Shown here one piece after another: positions 40,882 to 53,634 of a stretch of DNA of 64,000 nt. Under the pieces are notes generated by a model. The model ran no database searches, was not told the origin of the DNA, and saw only the letters and a program-made list of their open reading frames with translations. The position numbers and the translations under genes are program-made. Source of the DNA: Viscum album (lineage: Eukaryota > Streptophyta > Magnoliopsida > Santalales > Viscaceae); NCBI GenBank assembly GCA_963277665.1, contig OY728152.1, positions 1,182,230,357-1,182,294,356 of the forward strand, in the 5' to 3' direction. Numbering within the stretch: the stretch's first letter is position 1; every line of letters starts with the position of its first letter.

Positions 40882-42676
40882 CTCTTGAAGTGTGACATTA
40901 AAAGTCATCATAGACGAATTTTTGAATTAGTTCACTAGTAAGTGACATTAAAACCCCACTTTTAATGTTGGTTCCTAAGAAAACTAAGGATAACATTCCT
41001 CATAGAAGAATCTGGAGACAAATTGGTAACGAATGAATGTTAAAATATAACCTTTAATGGAGGGTTATTAAAAAAACATCATGTTTTTTAACAAAGTTTT
41101 AGTTCATTTCCCCAGATTCAATTTGAAAGGTTGTCGAGATAAAATGTTAATAAATATGTCATTTTATCAATATATGAAGTTCTGATTCTTTAATTTGATG
41201 TAAAAAATATTTCAGATGGTGTAGATCATTTCTTAGGCTTCAAATTGACGGGTCATTGTGTTAAAATTGAATTACATATCAAACATTATTGGAATTGGAT
41301 GTTGACCACCCTATGAGAAGTCATAGAGTTGTCTAACTTTTAATAATCATGAATTTTCATCCATTAGTCCATTTTTTCTCCAAAACCATTTAAATAAATG
41401 CATCTGAAACAAAATATGATATTTTATTTAAATTTTCTTTTTTTAAAAATTTTTATTGAAAAAAATACATTAAATGTATATTTTACTTTTAATGCCAGTT
41501 ATTATAAAAAAATGACATCAAAAGTGATATTTAAACATTTAAAGTTGTTTTTTTGTAAAAACAACATGAAATGAAAATGGTGAAGACATTTTATTTATAA
41601 TTATTTTGTTAGGAACAAAATTTGAGAAGGGATTTAACTTTATAGATATATTTACTGGATTTTAAATGTTAAATTTCAAACACACATAATTAGTATGTCA
41701 ATTTTTTCACAATGTGAGTTTCAATATTTGAAATACCATCATAATTTTAATACTTCACCACCAAAAATATTTTCATTTAATATATATATAATCCTAATTC
41801 AATTTATATTACAATTTTCACTCTCTTTTATCCCATTAAATCTTTAATAGTTCTTCAATTGATGATTTTATGATAAAAACTCTTCTCCTCATTTAAATTT
41901 TATATTAATTTTTTACTTCATCGGTAAACTTCATGATAATTATTTTTATAGAAATGATTGCATATTCCTATCATGTAATGAATATAAAACATTCATACAA
42001 GATTTAAAAATAAACATAAAAATTTATTATCGACAATCACATACAATTCTGTAGGTGCTCTTCCCTAAAAAAGAAGATAAATAAGGAAAACAACATATCA
42101 AGTGTATGGAAACCTCCAAAAGATTTTAGATTCGGTCAAAGCATTTGGTGATTATTTTTTCATTTGGGTTCTATAATTTATAGTTCTGTTTTCTCATGTT
42201 TTTTTGAATGTATTATGTATCTAATACTAAACAATAATTCATGAACCTTGCATATTGATACATAGAGATGTGAAACAATCTATAATCCTTAACATTAATC
42301 CACTTGTCTTTTTTATTTTCAGGATTACTTAAATAGAATAATAAAATACCAATTATTCTCTAATTGTTTGATTTTCCATGTTTTAACAACAATTTTTTCA
42401 AAAAAAAGACATGAAAACAATCTTTTTATTTGAATTTTTATAAAAATAATACATTACAATCTATTTGGAATATGACTTTTAAACATAGTTTTCCATAAAA
42501 ACACCATCGAATGTTAATAATATTACTTTTTGAAGTTAGTTTATAAAATTTGAAATAAAAATTATGAATTTTAACATCTTATAGAACTAAATATTTTCCA
42601 AAATTATATTAAAATAAAAATCTTGCATGAAAATTATTTTTATTCCAGTGGATGTCGCGACCTGACACTTCTAGTG
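40882..42676. mobile_element. Probable non-autonomous CACTA (En/Spm) transposon
   Basis: The right end reads ...GACACTTCTAGTG (to 42676), which reversed is CACTAGAAGTGTC. At the left there are two candidate starts: CTCTTGAAGTGTGACATTAA (40882), a decayed CACTAGAAGTGT, or CACTAGTAAGTGACATTAA (40933). Subterminal repeats in both orientations follow, such as CTTTTAATGTTGGTT (40959-40973), CTTTTAATGCCAGTT (near 41490) and GACATCAAAAGTG (41515-41527). This pattern is typical of plant CACTA termini. No transposase is present in the 1.8 kb, so it would be non-autonomous. The 3-base target duplication expected for the superfamily is not clean. Confidence 0.52.
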
Positions 42677-45600
42677 AATCAATAATGCATCTTCAAAATA
42701 TGAAAATCATAATTTTTTTTAATTTTTCATTAAATTCATTACATGAAACCATAAATCATAAAAAAATTAAATAGTTATAATCTATAAATTATTTATCAAT
42801 ACGTAATAAAAATAAATATATTTCATATAAAAAATTAGATGCATGAAATATATGTTTCGACATTCATCGCATGTTAGGTTTCAGATAATCAACAATGTAC
42901 CTGATTTGTTCTTCAGATAACTTCCCATGACCGATCTTTTGGTCTTGATAAGACCTCTAATGTATTATTTTATCTCATAAACATTAATATTTCTCTAATT
43001 AATTGTATATATATAAGAGATAAACCAGTCACATAATCATAATCCATTGATATGTATTCTACAAGATCATCAAACCTAATATGATTTTTTCAATGCTTAA
43101 CCCATGAAAATTAAAATAGGGAAGATATTTATATGATCATTATAATAAAAAACCATCAAGGGAAATAATAAGTATTGTATCATAGGACTTATCCCCAGAG
43201 ATGAATTTTTAACATCAATGTATATTTCCATAGATGAAAAAATTTCATTAAATTATCATTGGAATATTTTTTTTCAAGAAAATACCCATTACGTTTTAAA
43301 ATCAATTATGTAAAATTTCAAAAAATAAAAAAAATAATTAAAAAAATAATTTTTTAACTAATTTGGAAAATTTTCAATGATTCTTCAATGATGACTATAG
43401 TTAGGATACTAAGAAAATATATTCCTGTATTTTATATAAAGACAATGATTATTTTAACACCATTAGTAAAAGTTATCTAATTTTTGACAGGAAAATAAAA
43501 TTACATTTAATGATTTTTTAAAAAATAATAACATTGATAAAATGAATTTATTTGATCATATTAAAATAGTGAAAAAATTTTTGAATCCTTTTTAGGAAAA
43601 TATTGACAACGAAGAAAAATAGTCTCAACCAATGCAAAAAATAAATTTAGAATACATTAAAAATATTATTTTAATATTATGAGTTCTTAGAAAGGGAAAA
43701 ATTAAATAAAAACATATAATTTCCATAAATAAGCATACTAGAGGAGTGGAAAATATATTTTTGGAGATAGATAATATAATTTCATCCTTGGGTTTGTGTT
43801 CATATACAGTTTTAGAAAAAATGAGGGGTTTATATGAAAGCATTACATGAAGCTTAAAATGATTCATATATACCCTATATTCAATATAATAAATTTAAAT
43901 TTGTTATAATTCATTAAAATAAATTATATTAATACATATAACTCCTTAAATGTTTTACTTATAATATCTTATGGCACATTCATTGACAAGTCATTATTAA
44001 ATCACTATTCTGGGTATCAAATCTATTGTTCTTCAAGAATATTTCAATAAGTCTCTTATGGTATATGAATATTGACCATGGTTATATCATTAAGATAATT
44101 ATAATAAGGATATAAATACCATATATATTCCTTATATACATATTTATAACCACTCATTAATTTTATAGGTAAAAAATTAATTTCATTCTTCATGGTGATG
44201 ATAGTCTGAATGTTCTCATGAGCAACGTTTTCATTTTCTAGGTAGAAAAGTGGACAATGATAATGAATATCATTGAATTTTAGAAAAATAATTATACAAT
44301 AAATTAAATAATTATATATATATATATATATATATATTAAATTCATCCATATATCCATCAATGTTAGGCGGGTATGGAAAATGATTCATATTACTATATG
44401 AACATGATAGTCTACACAGACACAAGGGAAATAATTCAATTAAAATCATTATAAAAAATATGTATAAAATGGATGTCACATATTACTTATAATATATATT
44501 TACATTGATGATACTTTATTAATCACGTTATGAGGGATACAACTTGATTCGTGAATATGGATGAATAAATAAAATTAAAATAAATTGGTTAATATTTATA
44601 ACTCCACATTCAGAGACCTCCTTTTTATGACACCTCATTCCATGAAATATTTTCCTAGTTGGATACCATAGGTTATAGGATAAAGGGAAGGAATCTAGGA
44701 TTGTTTTACTGTAGTTCATTTCTCAGATAGAGGACTCAAATTGATGAATATGGGAGAATTAGAGGCTCTCTTTTATAGGTGAGGGAGATAACGCATATTT
44801 GTTTACAAAAAATATTTAAATAATATAATTTCATATTAATCTAAAAGTGTATACATATGGAAAATGAAAAAAATTTAAATAAATACAGTGTCAAAATACA
44901 TTTAACCACTAAAAATTATAAATGTTCACATGGAAATTTGACCCTTGTATCTTAGATTAACCCATTGTAATCCCGTTTTAACATCAATTTTAGAGTCAAT
45001 TTATTACATTTTTTTACAATTAATTAAGAAAAAATTAAACAGGTCTAATTAAAATATTTAGAAATTATAATTTTAAAAATTGAATCCATATTAATAAATT
45101 CAATTTCTGTAAGTTTCATAAATTTATTTTTAGATTAACTCACAATATTCAATGGAAATACAATTTTACATAATAGAATAGATAATAATAAAAATTAATT
45201 TCATATTGTTACATGCATAATAAAAGTCATTAAATTAATTTTAAATTTTGTTAAAGGATATATTTTATATTAATTTCATTAAAAAACTAATCAATAATGA
45301 ATTATTTGGTTTGTTATGATAAAAACATTTCACACATATAACCTATTTTATAAAAAATAACTATTTTTACCATTAAATTATTTTAACTTCATTAAAAACC
45401 TCCAAAAAACAAATTTATGGATGTTTTTTCCTAAATAGACAGTACATATCATTCAAATAAATTTTTTATAGGCATTAATGTACATTGGTTAGATAATAAT
45501 TCATTATACGAATAAAGATACATTTTAAAAAAATATTAATTTTAAACAATAAATGATTTCATTAAAATTATAATATTCATTTGATAGGAATTAATTTATA

Positions 45601-45911
45601 AATTTGAATTTCTATAAAAATTTATAAATATATTTTCAAATGTGTGAATCATACTCTTAACCACTAATCCAAAAACTAGGTTATAAATGTATAAAATATG
45701 AAAGGTTAATTTTTACTTATCAAGCACGAAAATAAAGATATCGAATACATAATGTTCATTTAAAATGAAAAAATTATGAAAATGTAAGGTGTTTGAAAAT
45801 AAAATTGCTGGAGAGTTATTTTATAGGTGGTGAGTTTCGCCTATTAAAAGTGGTGAGATTGATAATTTTGTAAATATATATACATTATATTAAAATAGAA
45901 CATGTTAAACA
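42677..45911 (-). repeat. Element B 5' LTR, outer part
   Basis: Colinear with 24978-27605 and with element A's LTR, but weakly. AGGACTCAAATTGATGAATATG (near 44727) matches AGGACTCTAGGTTTAATTTAG (near 16208), followed in both by a TTTTATA-containing block. GACCCTTGTATC then CCCGTTTTAAC (near 44940-44982) matches GACCTCAGGTAAC then CCTGTTTTACC (near 26755-26780). It ends near ATGTTAAACA at 45902-45911. A TA microsatellite lies within it. A 101-codon minus frame at 44056-44361 is explained by this microsatellite and is not a gene. Confidence 0.58.
44313..44338. repeat. TA dinucleotide microsatellite
   Basis: An unbroken TA run of about 13 units inside the element B LTR. It encodes the Tyr-Ile repeat of a chance minus-strand frame. 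Confidence 0.95.
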
Positions 45912-45999
45912 TGTCAAGTGTCTCTAAATAATGGACATTTACCAAATGGGGGATGAAATATGGTGAATAATATCTCAATTACTTAATTAGGAACATTAT

Positions 46000-47400
46000 T
46001 TTAATATGTTTCAATCCTTTAATGATAGATTAATTTCTTTTACTATTTTAGATTTTGTCACGGTAAATTGTTTTTACCTTGATAATTAAACCTTTGTACC
46101 TAAAAATAAATAAAATAAAAAAAATTAATTTGTACCTAATAATTCACAATATGAATTTGATTTTATTGGATAAAATTTCAATCTATGAAAAATAATTTAT
46201 AACATTATCACGTTTTACATGTAAAAACATTTTTTGAAAAATTGAATTATAAGATAATAATTTATGTGTAGGGTAAAATTATAAATGTAATTGGTTTTTA
46301 TTATATAATTTTTTAAGATATAAAAACATATTGTTGTGTGACTTCAAAATTAATCAATAAACAAATATTACAATTAATTTCTTTAACGAAAATAAAAAAA
46401 CAAATTTTTTATGAGGAATGGAATGTAAATTATATTCTGAAATGTTTCGAATAAATTTTATAAATTCAGATAAATATTTCAGTATTAATATATCTTCATA
46501 ATAGGTAAATATTTATTCAGTTATGTGGTTTTATAAATGTGTTGTATTTCCCATATTTTTATAAATTTATAAAATTAACATGTTTTTGAAAAACTAAAAT
46601 TTATCCATTATCATAAAAATAAATCATTACAGAAAAAATCCAAAACTTTGTAATAAAAATATTTTTATGTTATAAATACAATTAATTAAATTAATTTTCA
46701 ACTAATTCATATTCGATAATTTATAAAAAAACATAGAAGAGAAAATAAAAATAAAAATACATGTTATAGGAAAAATTAATTTTCCTTTTAATTTAAATGA
46801 AATGTTGTGAAATAAATAAAATACATGTTATAAATAAAGTATTATATTAATTAGAGAATTATTATATAATCATAATATGTATTTACATAGATCTAATATT
46901 AATTCAAATGATCTATATATAAGGAACACTATAATTTTAGTCGTTGGTGGTAATTCCAAATGCCTAGTTCTCATGGAAGCTTACACATATATAAATTTCT
47001 CTCACCTATGATTATTATAAAACCATAAATATTTTAGTACAACATGATATTTTTTTTATAAAACCCTGAAACAATTTATCCAACCCATGATTACATTATT
47101 GAGCTTCATAAGGGATAGTTATGCTATACAATTCCATTTATGTCCTTTTGTTTGAAGATTTTGTAATATAGTTACTTCATTTTATACCCACTAATATTGT
47201 TATTATATTATAATGGTAAATTTTACTTCCTTATATCATGATTTAATTTATGTTTTTTTGTTTATAAGTTGCAATAAAACATATTTTTTTTAAAACTTTA
47301 TAGTAAAAAAATATGTTGTAACAATATCCCACATTAAATAAACTGTTTTATATGAGTTGTAATTTTTGACATTCAAATGAAATAGTTAGAGGGTTTGTAA
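46000..47400. repeat. Direct repeat, left copy (pair with 60.5-62.0 kb)
   Basis: It matches the right copy colinearly with an offset near 14620 bases. TTATGTGTAGGGTAAAATTAT near 46263 matches TTACGTGCAGGGTAATAATAT near 60888. AATAAATAAAATACATGTTAT near 46812 matches AATATATAAAACACATGTGTT near 61430. GTTACTTCATTTTATACCC near 47172 matches GTTACTTAATTTTATACCC near 61793. It may be an LTR pair of an element in which element D is nested, but no end signals or coding relics were found. No gene is present. Confidence 0.6.
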
Positions 47401-49402
47401 GACCAAAATTAAACCAAATTTAATTTCAATTTATTTTTCTTCCCCAATATCCATATTATTACTAGTGAACTCATATTTTCACACATAATAATATTATAAA
47501 TAATGTTGAGTTATTTTCAATCAGCATTAATGTTAAATACTCCAACATAATCACTGTATTTTTTCAAAGGGAGTTCATATTAAATTTTATGATAACATAT
47601 GAACCATGGTTTTTTGAAGACATAATTTTACTCTATTATAAATTAATATTTTTTCTATTTTAATTATTTGAATCAATGAATAATATCACATAATAATTTA
47701 ATGAAGAACAAAAAAATTAATTTATTGTGGAAAATATAAAATTACCAAAGAATTAAAATAATCATGAAATAATAATTTTTACTGCTATTAGTTGTTATTA
47801 ATAATATGACATATATCTATTGGATTTATAGTTCTATTATCTTAAAAATCATTGAAGATACCACCGAGTCTGGAAAACAATAAATAAATAATTTTTCCAC
47901 AGTTCATGGCTGTATAATTATTCTACCTCACTCAACATAATCTTGGAAAATCACTTATATTTTTATTGTTATATTTCCAGTCCAATATTATGAAAGTTTC
48001 ACCTTCCTTATATCCTAGTTATCCCCTATATTATGGAATTCATATGTATTATATTTATGTTTCTAAAATTCTAGGTAAGGAATTTTCTATGGTACATTAT
48101 GATAAATTATTTTTATCACATCAGGTATACACATGTCTTCACTATTACATCAAAATTTATTTTTATATATCCTCCTTTACCAAAGATTAAAAATCTTCCA
48201 GTTCACACATATTTAGAAACCTAATTATATTACTGAATTGTTCCTTCATAATTAACTTTAAATATTATGTTATCAACTAAATCATATCCACTAGGAGTAT
48301 AAAACCAGATGTGTAGTTTTACCAATTTTCCTTACACAAGGTAAGGATTGATTTAAATACCATATTCCCTTTCCATTCTTATTACCCTTATGGTGATATA
48401 TTCTATATACTATATAAACATGATGTTTTTAGAATAGGATGTTATTTCTAGGAGAACCACAAAATTTCATCCTTACCAAAACATTAGGTTGTTATCCTGC
48501 ACCAAAAATTATTCTCACATCTTCTTCTAACCATTCCTATTCTTAATTCCAAATCAATATAAAATATTCAGTATAATGAAAATATTATTGTCTATACCTT
48601 TTAAACTACGATCAAACATAACTTATCAATAGTTAATGACAATTATTACTCTTAATTTCTATTCAATATATTAAACTCTAACCATTAAATCGATCTATAT
48701 CTTACAATTATATCAATTGAGGAGCTTAAGACCCAGACTCTTGGTTCAGTTTCTAAAAAAATAATTTACTCACTTGATTTGATAAAATTCCTTAATTATA
48801 AGATCCTCCACAAATAGTATGACATTTTTCCTTTAAAAGAAAATTTTATGTTTAGTGTAGTTTCATTTTTGGATAAATATTTTACTATTAGAACCAATGT
48901 TATTTATAAAAAATGGATATTTTTTCTACAACATAATAATTAATATGTCTTCAAAATCTCCAATAAAATTTCCTTATAAGATAACATTCTATAGGCTTCA
49001 TTAGATTTAATTGGTCTCTTAACATGGGGAGATAGAATTATAATAAAATGTGAACTCATAATAACCGTATGAGTAAAAATAAGATATTGATATTAATTAT
49101 CATAAGTGAGTACAAGATGAGAATATAATTATAATCATGATAAATTATAAAATCATACTCAACATTACTAATATCATAAAATATTGCATAATTCATCATA
49201 AAAAATATGAAATGAATCAAAAGTGTGTGAAAAAATGAGTCAATAAATATTTTATGTTAATTAAAAACATAATTGTTAGAATAAATTGAAAACAATTAAA
49301 CAAAGATTTAGGATAACGATTCATTATAAAATAACATATTCATTAGAATAAATATTGGACTATAACACAATAAATTAGTATAATGTATAATCATTTTGTA
49401 AC
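47401..49402. other. Unassigned AT-rich DNA
   Basis: No recognisable gene or repeat partner. A pyrimidine-rich, slightly less AT-rich stretch runs from 47860 to 48560. A 74-codon plus frame at 47966-48190 is tyrosine- and serine-rich and resembles nothing I know; it is probably chance. Confidence 0.4.
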
Positions 49403-49640
49403 AATATCCAAGAAGGAACACAACATTGTTTAAGAGGATATATAAGAAACCCCACTATTTTGTTTTTTAGAATATCTAATAAGGCACTAATTTTTTTTTA
49501 GAATTTCCATGATGGATCACCCTTTTGTTTTTGATCATATCCAAGAAGTATTTTACTTTATTTTAGGAGAATATCCTACAAGGATCACACTACATTATCT
49601 CAGGAGATATAAAAACTTATCAAATGAATTATAGGGTGAT
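49403..49640 (+). repeat. Minisatellite, period about 33 bases
   Basis: Six to seven degenerate head-to-tail units begin near 49403, 49435, 49471, 49502, 49537, 49568 and 49604. Each reads roughly ATATCCAAGAAGGATCAC, then a T-rich tail ending TTTTAG or CAGG. Unit lengths vary from 31 to 37 bases. The units differ by many substitutions, so the array is old or was always loose. Confidence 0.75.
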
Positions 49641-51588
49641 ATAGGAACCCTACCATGATCATCCATATATATTATTAAACTATTCAATTAATTCATTCAT
49701 CATTTGATAAACAGACCCATGTAGATAAAAATTGTTCAATAACATTTTCGAAGTGGATTCACAAAATGAATTATACACAAATTCATCATTAATAATAACA
49801 TTTTAATCCAATTGAAAATTAATGGTTATGAAATGTCATTTAGTATCTTCATTCTAAAAACTTTTCAATAATGATGAAGAATATTGTATTTTAAATTTTT
49901 AAAAAATGGGTATAATGTTTTGAATATAATTTTCCTTATAAATTGATTTATGGTGTCTAGGTGAGCACCTTTCAATAAAATAAATAAAAAAATATATAAT
50001 TCACATAGTTAATGAATTTGAAGGAAAATTATGTTTCTAAATGATCAATGGTTATGTGAGAAATATTCATATAAAATTATATATTTTAAAAATACATGTT
50101 CATAGGTAAATGTTAAAAATATAAAATTTAAACATTTTGATGAAAAAATACCATATGGGAAATGATTAATTTTATAGAAATAATTTAAGAGAAGAGGAAA
50201 AATTAGAAAATTACCTAATTCAATAATTAAAACACAGTTAAGAAAACTTTAAAAATATTTTAAGGAATTTAGATACTGAAAGGGAGAGGTTCTTGACTAA
50301 GAAGAAGTGATGAGGTCAATTTCACTAATAAGAAACTCTTTGACTATAATTCAAGATAAATATAATTATAAGTGGACTGGACATGTGAAACCTCAAAATT
50401 AATTATATAAGTGGATTAATAAATAATAAAATATTTCTAGGTGCACTATCTTTAGAAACATATATGTATATTAAATGATGATTGGAAATCATACCCTTAT
50501 GGTTTTTGTAAAATTGTAATCAAAACCCCATATCAACATTCATATATTTTTAATTTAAATGAATTTAATTCTGGGAAAAATATATAAATTATAGAAACCA
50601 CATGAATGTGGTAAAATAAATTTATTAATAATCAGACTATATTAATGACAGATCAATTCCCAAAAAGTAATACATCTAAGAAATTAAATTTGAGATAGTG
50701 ACCCCCTTATATTCTATCCCTACATTTTCAAATGTATACTAAACTCTTATATTAAAAATATTAATCCCTCAATAATTTATTTCATAAACATATTCAGTTC
50801 CTAAATCCATTTCAATCATCATTAATAATACTCTTCTATGTGTATATTAGTTAGTTATTATTTATTTACAATATACGTTCATTGTAATCTTGATTATTTT
50901 GAACTAGTTTCGTAATGTAAATATGGTTTTATATTTTTGAATAATGTTTTGTTATTCCCATATCCTATGAGGTACTGTAATTAATGGTTAATTTTTTTTA
51001 ATATTTTTATAATTTCATTTTATGTGAGTTTCTATTATTATTCTTATCAATTAATTCTAGGATTATCATGTTTTTATGTCTCTAAGTGAATGAAAGTGGG
51101 ATTCCTTGAATAATGAGTTAAATTTTAATATTACCACTCCAATACCAAATAAAATTCCATATGATCTATTTCATATAATATATTTCAATAAATAAAATTC
51201 CCATAGTTATCAATGAAAAAAAACCATAGTATCGATCATGTTGAAGGTTAAACCAACAAAAATAAGAATGTAGCATAATTAATGGTTTTTTGTAACAATT
51301 TTATTAAATACAAGAAAAAAATCATAATTGCATTATTTAGTTTTTATTATTGTGATATTTCATAATTGAAAATATATGTGTGTAGAATATAACCTATATG
51401 GTGATATTACTTAGTATGATGAAATAATTTTTTATATTAGTAGGCATTTTTGTTCTATTGAGTTTATAAAAGTCGTTTGTTGAAAATATTGTTTAAAGGC
51501 ATTCCAATTAGACAAATTTTTTTTAATAATTTCACAAACACCATAGTAATATATTAAATCCAAAATTAATACCATCCATTAGTGGCGG
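49641..51588. other. Unassigned AT-rich DNA
   Basis: I see no gene, no RNA gene and no repeat with a partner here. Short T and A runs dominate. The stretch ends at the left edge of element D, preceded by the unusually GC-rich AGTGGCGG (51581-51588). Confidence 0.45.
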
Positions 51589-53634
51589 TGTCACATCATA
51601 AATTTTCATTCATTTTATTACATCCTTTTATTTTGACCATATTTTATTTAGAAAATTATTATTCCCTTTTTAGTGAAATTTTGAAGTTTTTATTATTTTG
51701 TGGTCCAATAAAATGTTGGTTCATTGTTAGGGAATAATTTTTGGGAATTTTTTGCAAACCTTTTATCTAGTGATGGAGTCCCATAAAAGGTAACATGACT
51801 AGGTATATTGTTTGAAAAAACATCATGTCCTTCTTTTCAAAAAATTCATCAAAGTACTTCTGATTTATTTATTGTTGATTCATGTTTTTTAAATCATGGG
51901 GATCTTTAGTACCTCATAATGGGGAATAAAGTTTGTGTATATGTATCCAATCCATGCATCCAATCTATGAAATGTGAATTAATTACACAAAATTTTATTT
52001 TCTAAAACCAAAACACCTCTATTTGGCCTTATTATTCCTTCAGTGGATCAGGATCTCAACCTACGAGACTTGTATTTGAGATTTTGTAGACTCCATGACT
52101 TGTGGAGTCATAATAATTTTGATATATAGTAATTTTCATTAAATTTGATTTTATGGTAAAAATATTATTTGTCCATTATTGTTCTTCTAGATATTCCCTT
52201 TTTCATCATTAATGTAACCATCGATTTGGGATGTTGATGCCAGATCTAAGGAAGTTACATGATATATTTTTGGGTTCATATACATCTATTTTATAATTGT
52301 GAATCATTATTTGGATCATCATGGACTATTTTCCATTATTTTGGGACAATTGTGGTACATTATTTCCCTCTATTATATTATTCTAGAATTTTTATTTTGA
52401 TATTATTAATTATAAATTCAGGGATGAGTTTTCTTTCTTATCTTCTCAAATAATAAATTCCATTCTTAATGTGGATATATAGTGTGAGTCAATAATTCAA
52501 TGTTTTGAGGTGGGAGGTTTCAAGAATAATATTGATTCTAAAAAAAAATCTTTCTCATTGAAATTACTTTCAAAATTTAGTTAATAAAATGATCAATCTT
52601 TTTATATAATATGTTGTATTTATTTTGTTTGTGAGACTATATTTTCACCACTGTCAATGTTAAAAAAAATTGTTTAAATGTGTTATTGTTATCGTTTTAA
52701 ATGGTATATAACCTTTGATTCATTTAAATTTGGTAAGCTCTATTGTGATCATTGATGAGATTGGGGGACAACCATGGGGTTGGAATTTTACCCCTTTACA
52801 TATTCTACAATGATAATATGTTCACAAGGAGGCCTAATTTATGGATGATATCCACTATTGGGAGTGAACTCGTTCCCCTAGCCCATGATACGATGGTAAT
52901 TCACATAATGTGATATATGTTGATCTCAAGATAAAGATGGGTGTCTTCACTAACTAGAAACTAATTTTATCACAAAGATAGTTTCCCTGGTTGATAATCT
53001 TCTCCATAATGTTTTCAATATTATTAAAATGATTTGGAAATAGTGTTTATTGGAATATTTTATAATATTTAAAAATGGTTTGATCCCATGTTTTATATTA
53101 AACTATTTATAATTATGTCTATTGAATCATCATTATTAATATGAGAGTATATTATATATATTAGAAAGTTATGTTATGGAACTATTTATTGGAGCCAATT
53201 GGGATTGTTTTTATGACAACCTTCAGACACCTTTTGACAAATGTGTATATTTTATTCGATGATGTAGGTGAAGTTAAGGAACCATGGAGAGGTGATTTTT
53301 TTAATCTTATATAGTGTATGTGGTCTAGAGGTGACTACAAGTAACATAGAAATTGGGTATTTCTAATTTGGTGTTTCTGGTGTTTCATGGGGGTTTTGGG
53401 ACCTATATTTTCCTAAATTTTATCAGTTTTGTGCTATTGTGTTGTATTGTTATAATTATTTGAGTTATCCATGACATCAATATTTTTTATTATCCTATGA
53501 AAAAACAATTCCCAGATTTAGTTCTTGAGTTCTATGGTCTAATCTACAACCCTTATAGATTGAGAATTCCCCACATACCCTATTGTAGAATGACATTTTT
53601 TTGGATAGTTGAGAAAATATGAGTTGGTATGTGG
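51589..53634 (+). repeat. Element D 5' LTR
   Basis: It matches the 3' LTR colinearly. TTACATCCTTTTATTTTGACC near 51620 matches TTACGTACTTTTTTTATTGATC near 58360. CCCCTAGCCCATGATACGATGG near 52875 matches CCCCTAGGCATGTTGTACAAGG near 59635. GGTGTTTCTGGTGTTTCATGGG near 53372 matches TGGTTTTCTGAGGTTTTTTGG near 60133. The right edge is approximate. A 64-codon frame at 52259-52453 lies inside the LTR and is not a gene. Confidence 0.78.

Larger units (their letters stand above)
12693..45911 (-). mobile_element. Element B: minus-strand LTR retrotransposon interrupted by three insertions
   Basis: The element is reconstructed from LTR pieces that share the order and motifs of element A's LTR. Its left (3') LTR is 12693-13942 plus 24978-27605. 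Its interior is 27606-29861 plus 40594-40668. Its right (5') LTR is 40669-40881 plus 42677-45911. With the insertions removed, the interior is only about 2.3 kb, close to element A's 2.35 kb. Candidate target-site duplications are TATCA at 12688-12692 and TGTCA at 45912-45916, which differ by one transition. A polypyrimidine run (27613-27635) lies beside the left LTR where the minus-strand polypurine tract belongs. No RT or integrase is visible. The two LTR copies have diverged strongly, so this is older than element A. Confidence 0.68.

Noticed and set aside
42218..42235. ATCTAATACTAAAC as a decayed initiator-Met primer site
   Set aside because: It falls inside the CACTA-like block and is not followed by LTR-like sequence.
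42653..42680. TGTCGCGACCTGACAC as the start of element B's right LTR
   Set aside because: It looks like a plant LTR start, but it is followed by CTTCTAGTG and pairs better with CACTAG ends at about 40.9 kb. LTR-like sequence also exists on the other side of the block (40669-40881).
44056..44361. 101-codon minus-strand open frame
   Set aside because: Its Tyr-Ile repeat is simply the TA microsatellite, and the rest lies in LTR sequence with no protein similarity.
52234..52250. TTGATGCCAGATCTAAG as a primer-binding site of element D
   Set aside because: Sequence to its right (52260-53600) still aligns with the 3' LTR at 59-60.4 kb, so the site would lie inside the LTR.
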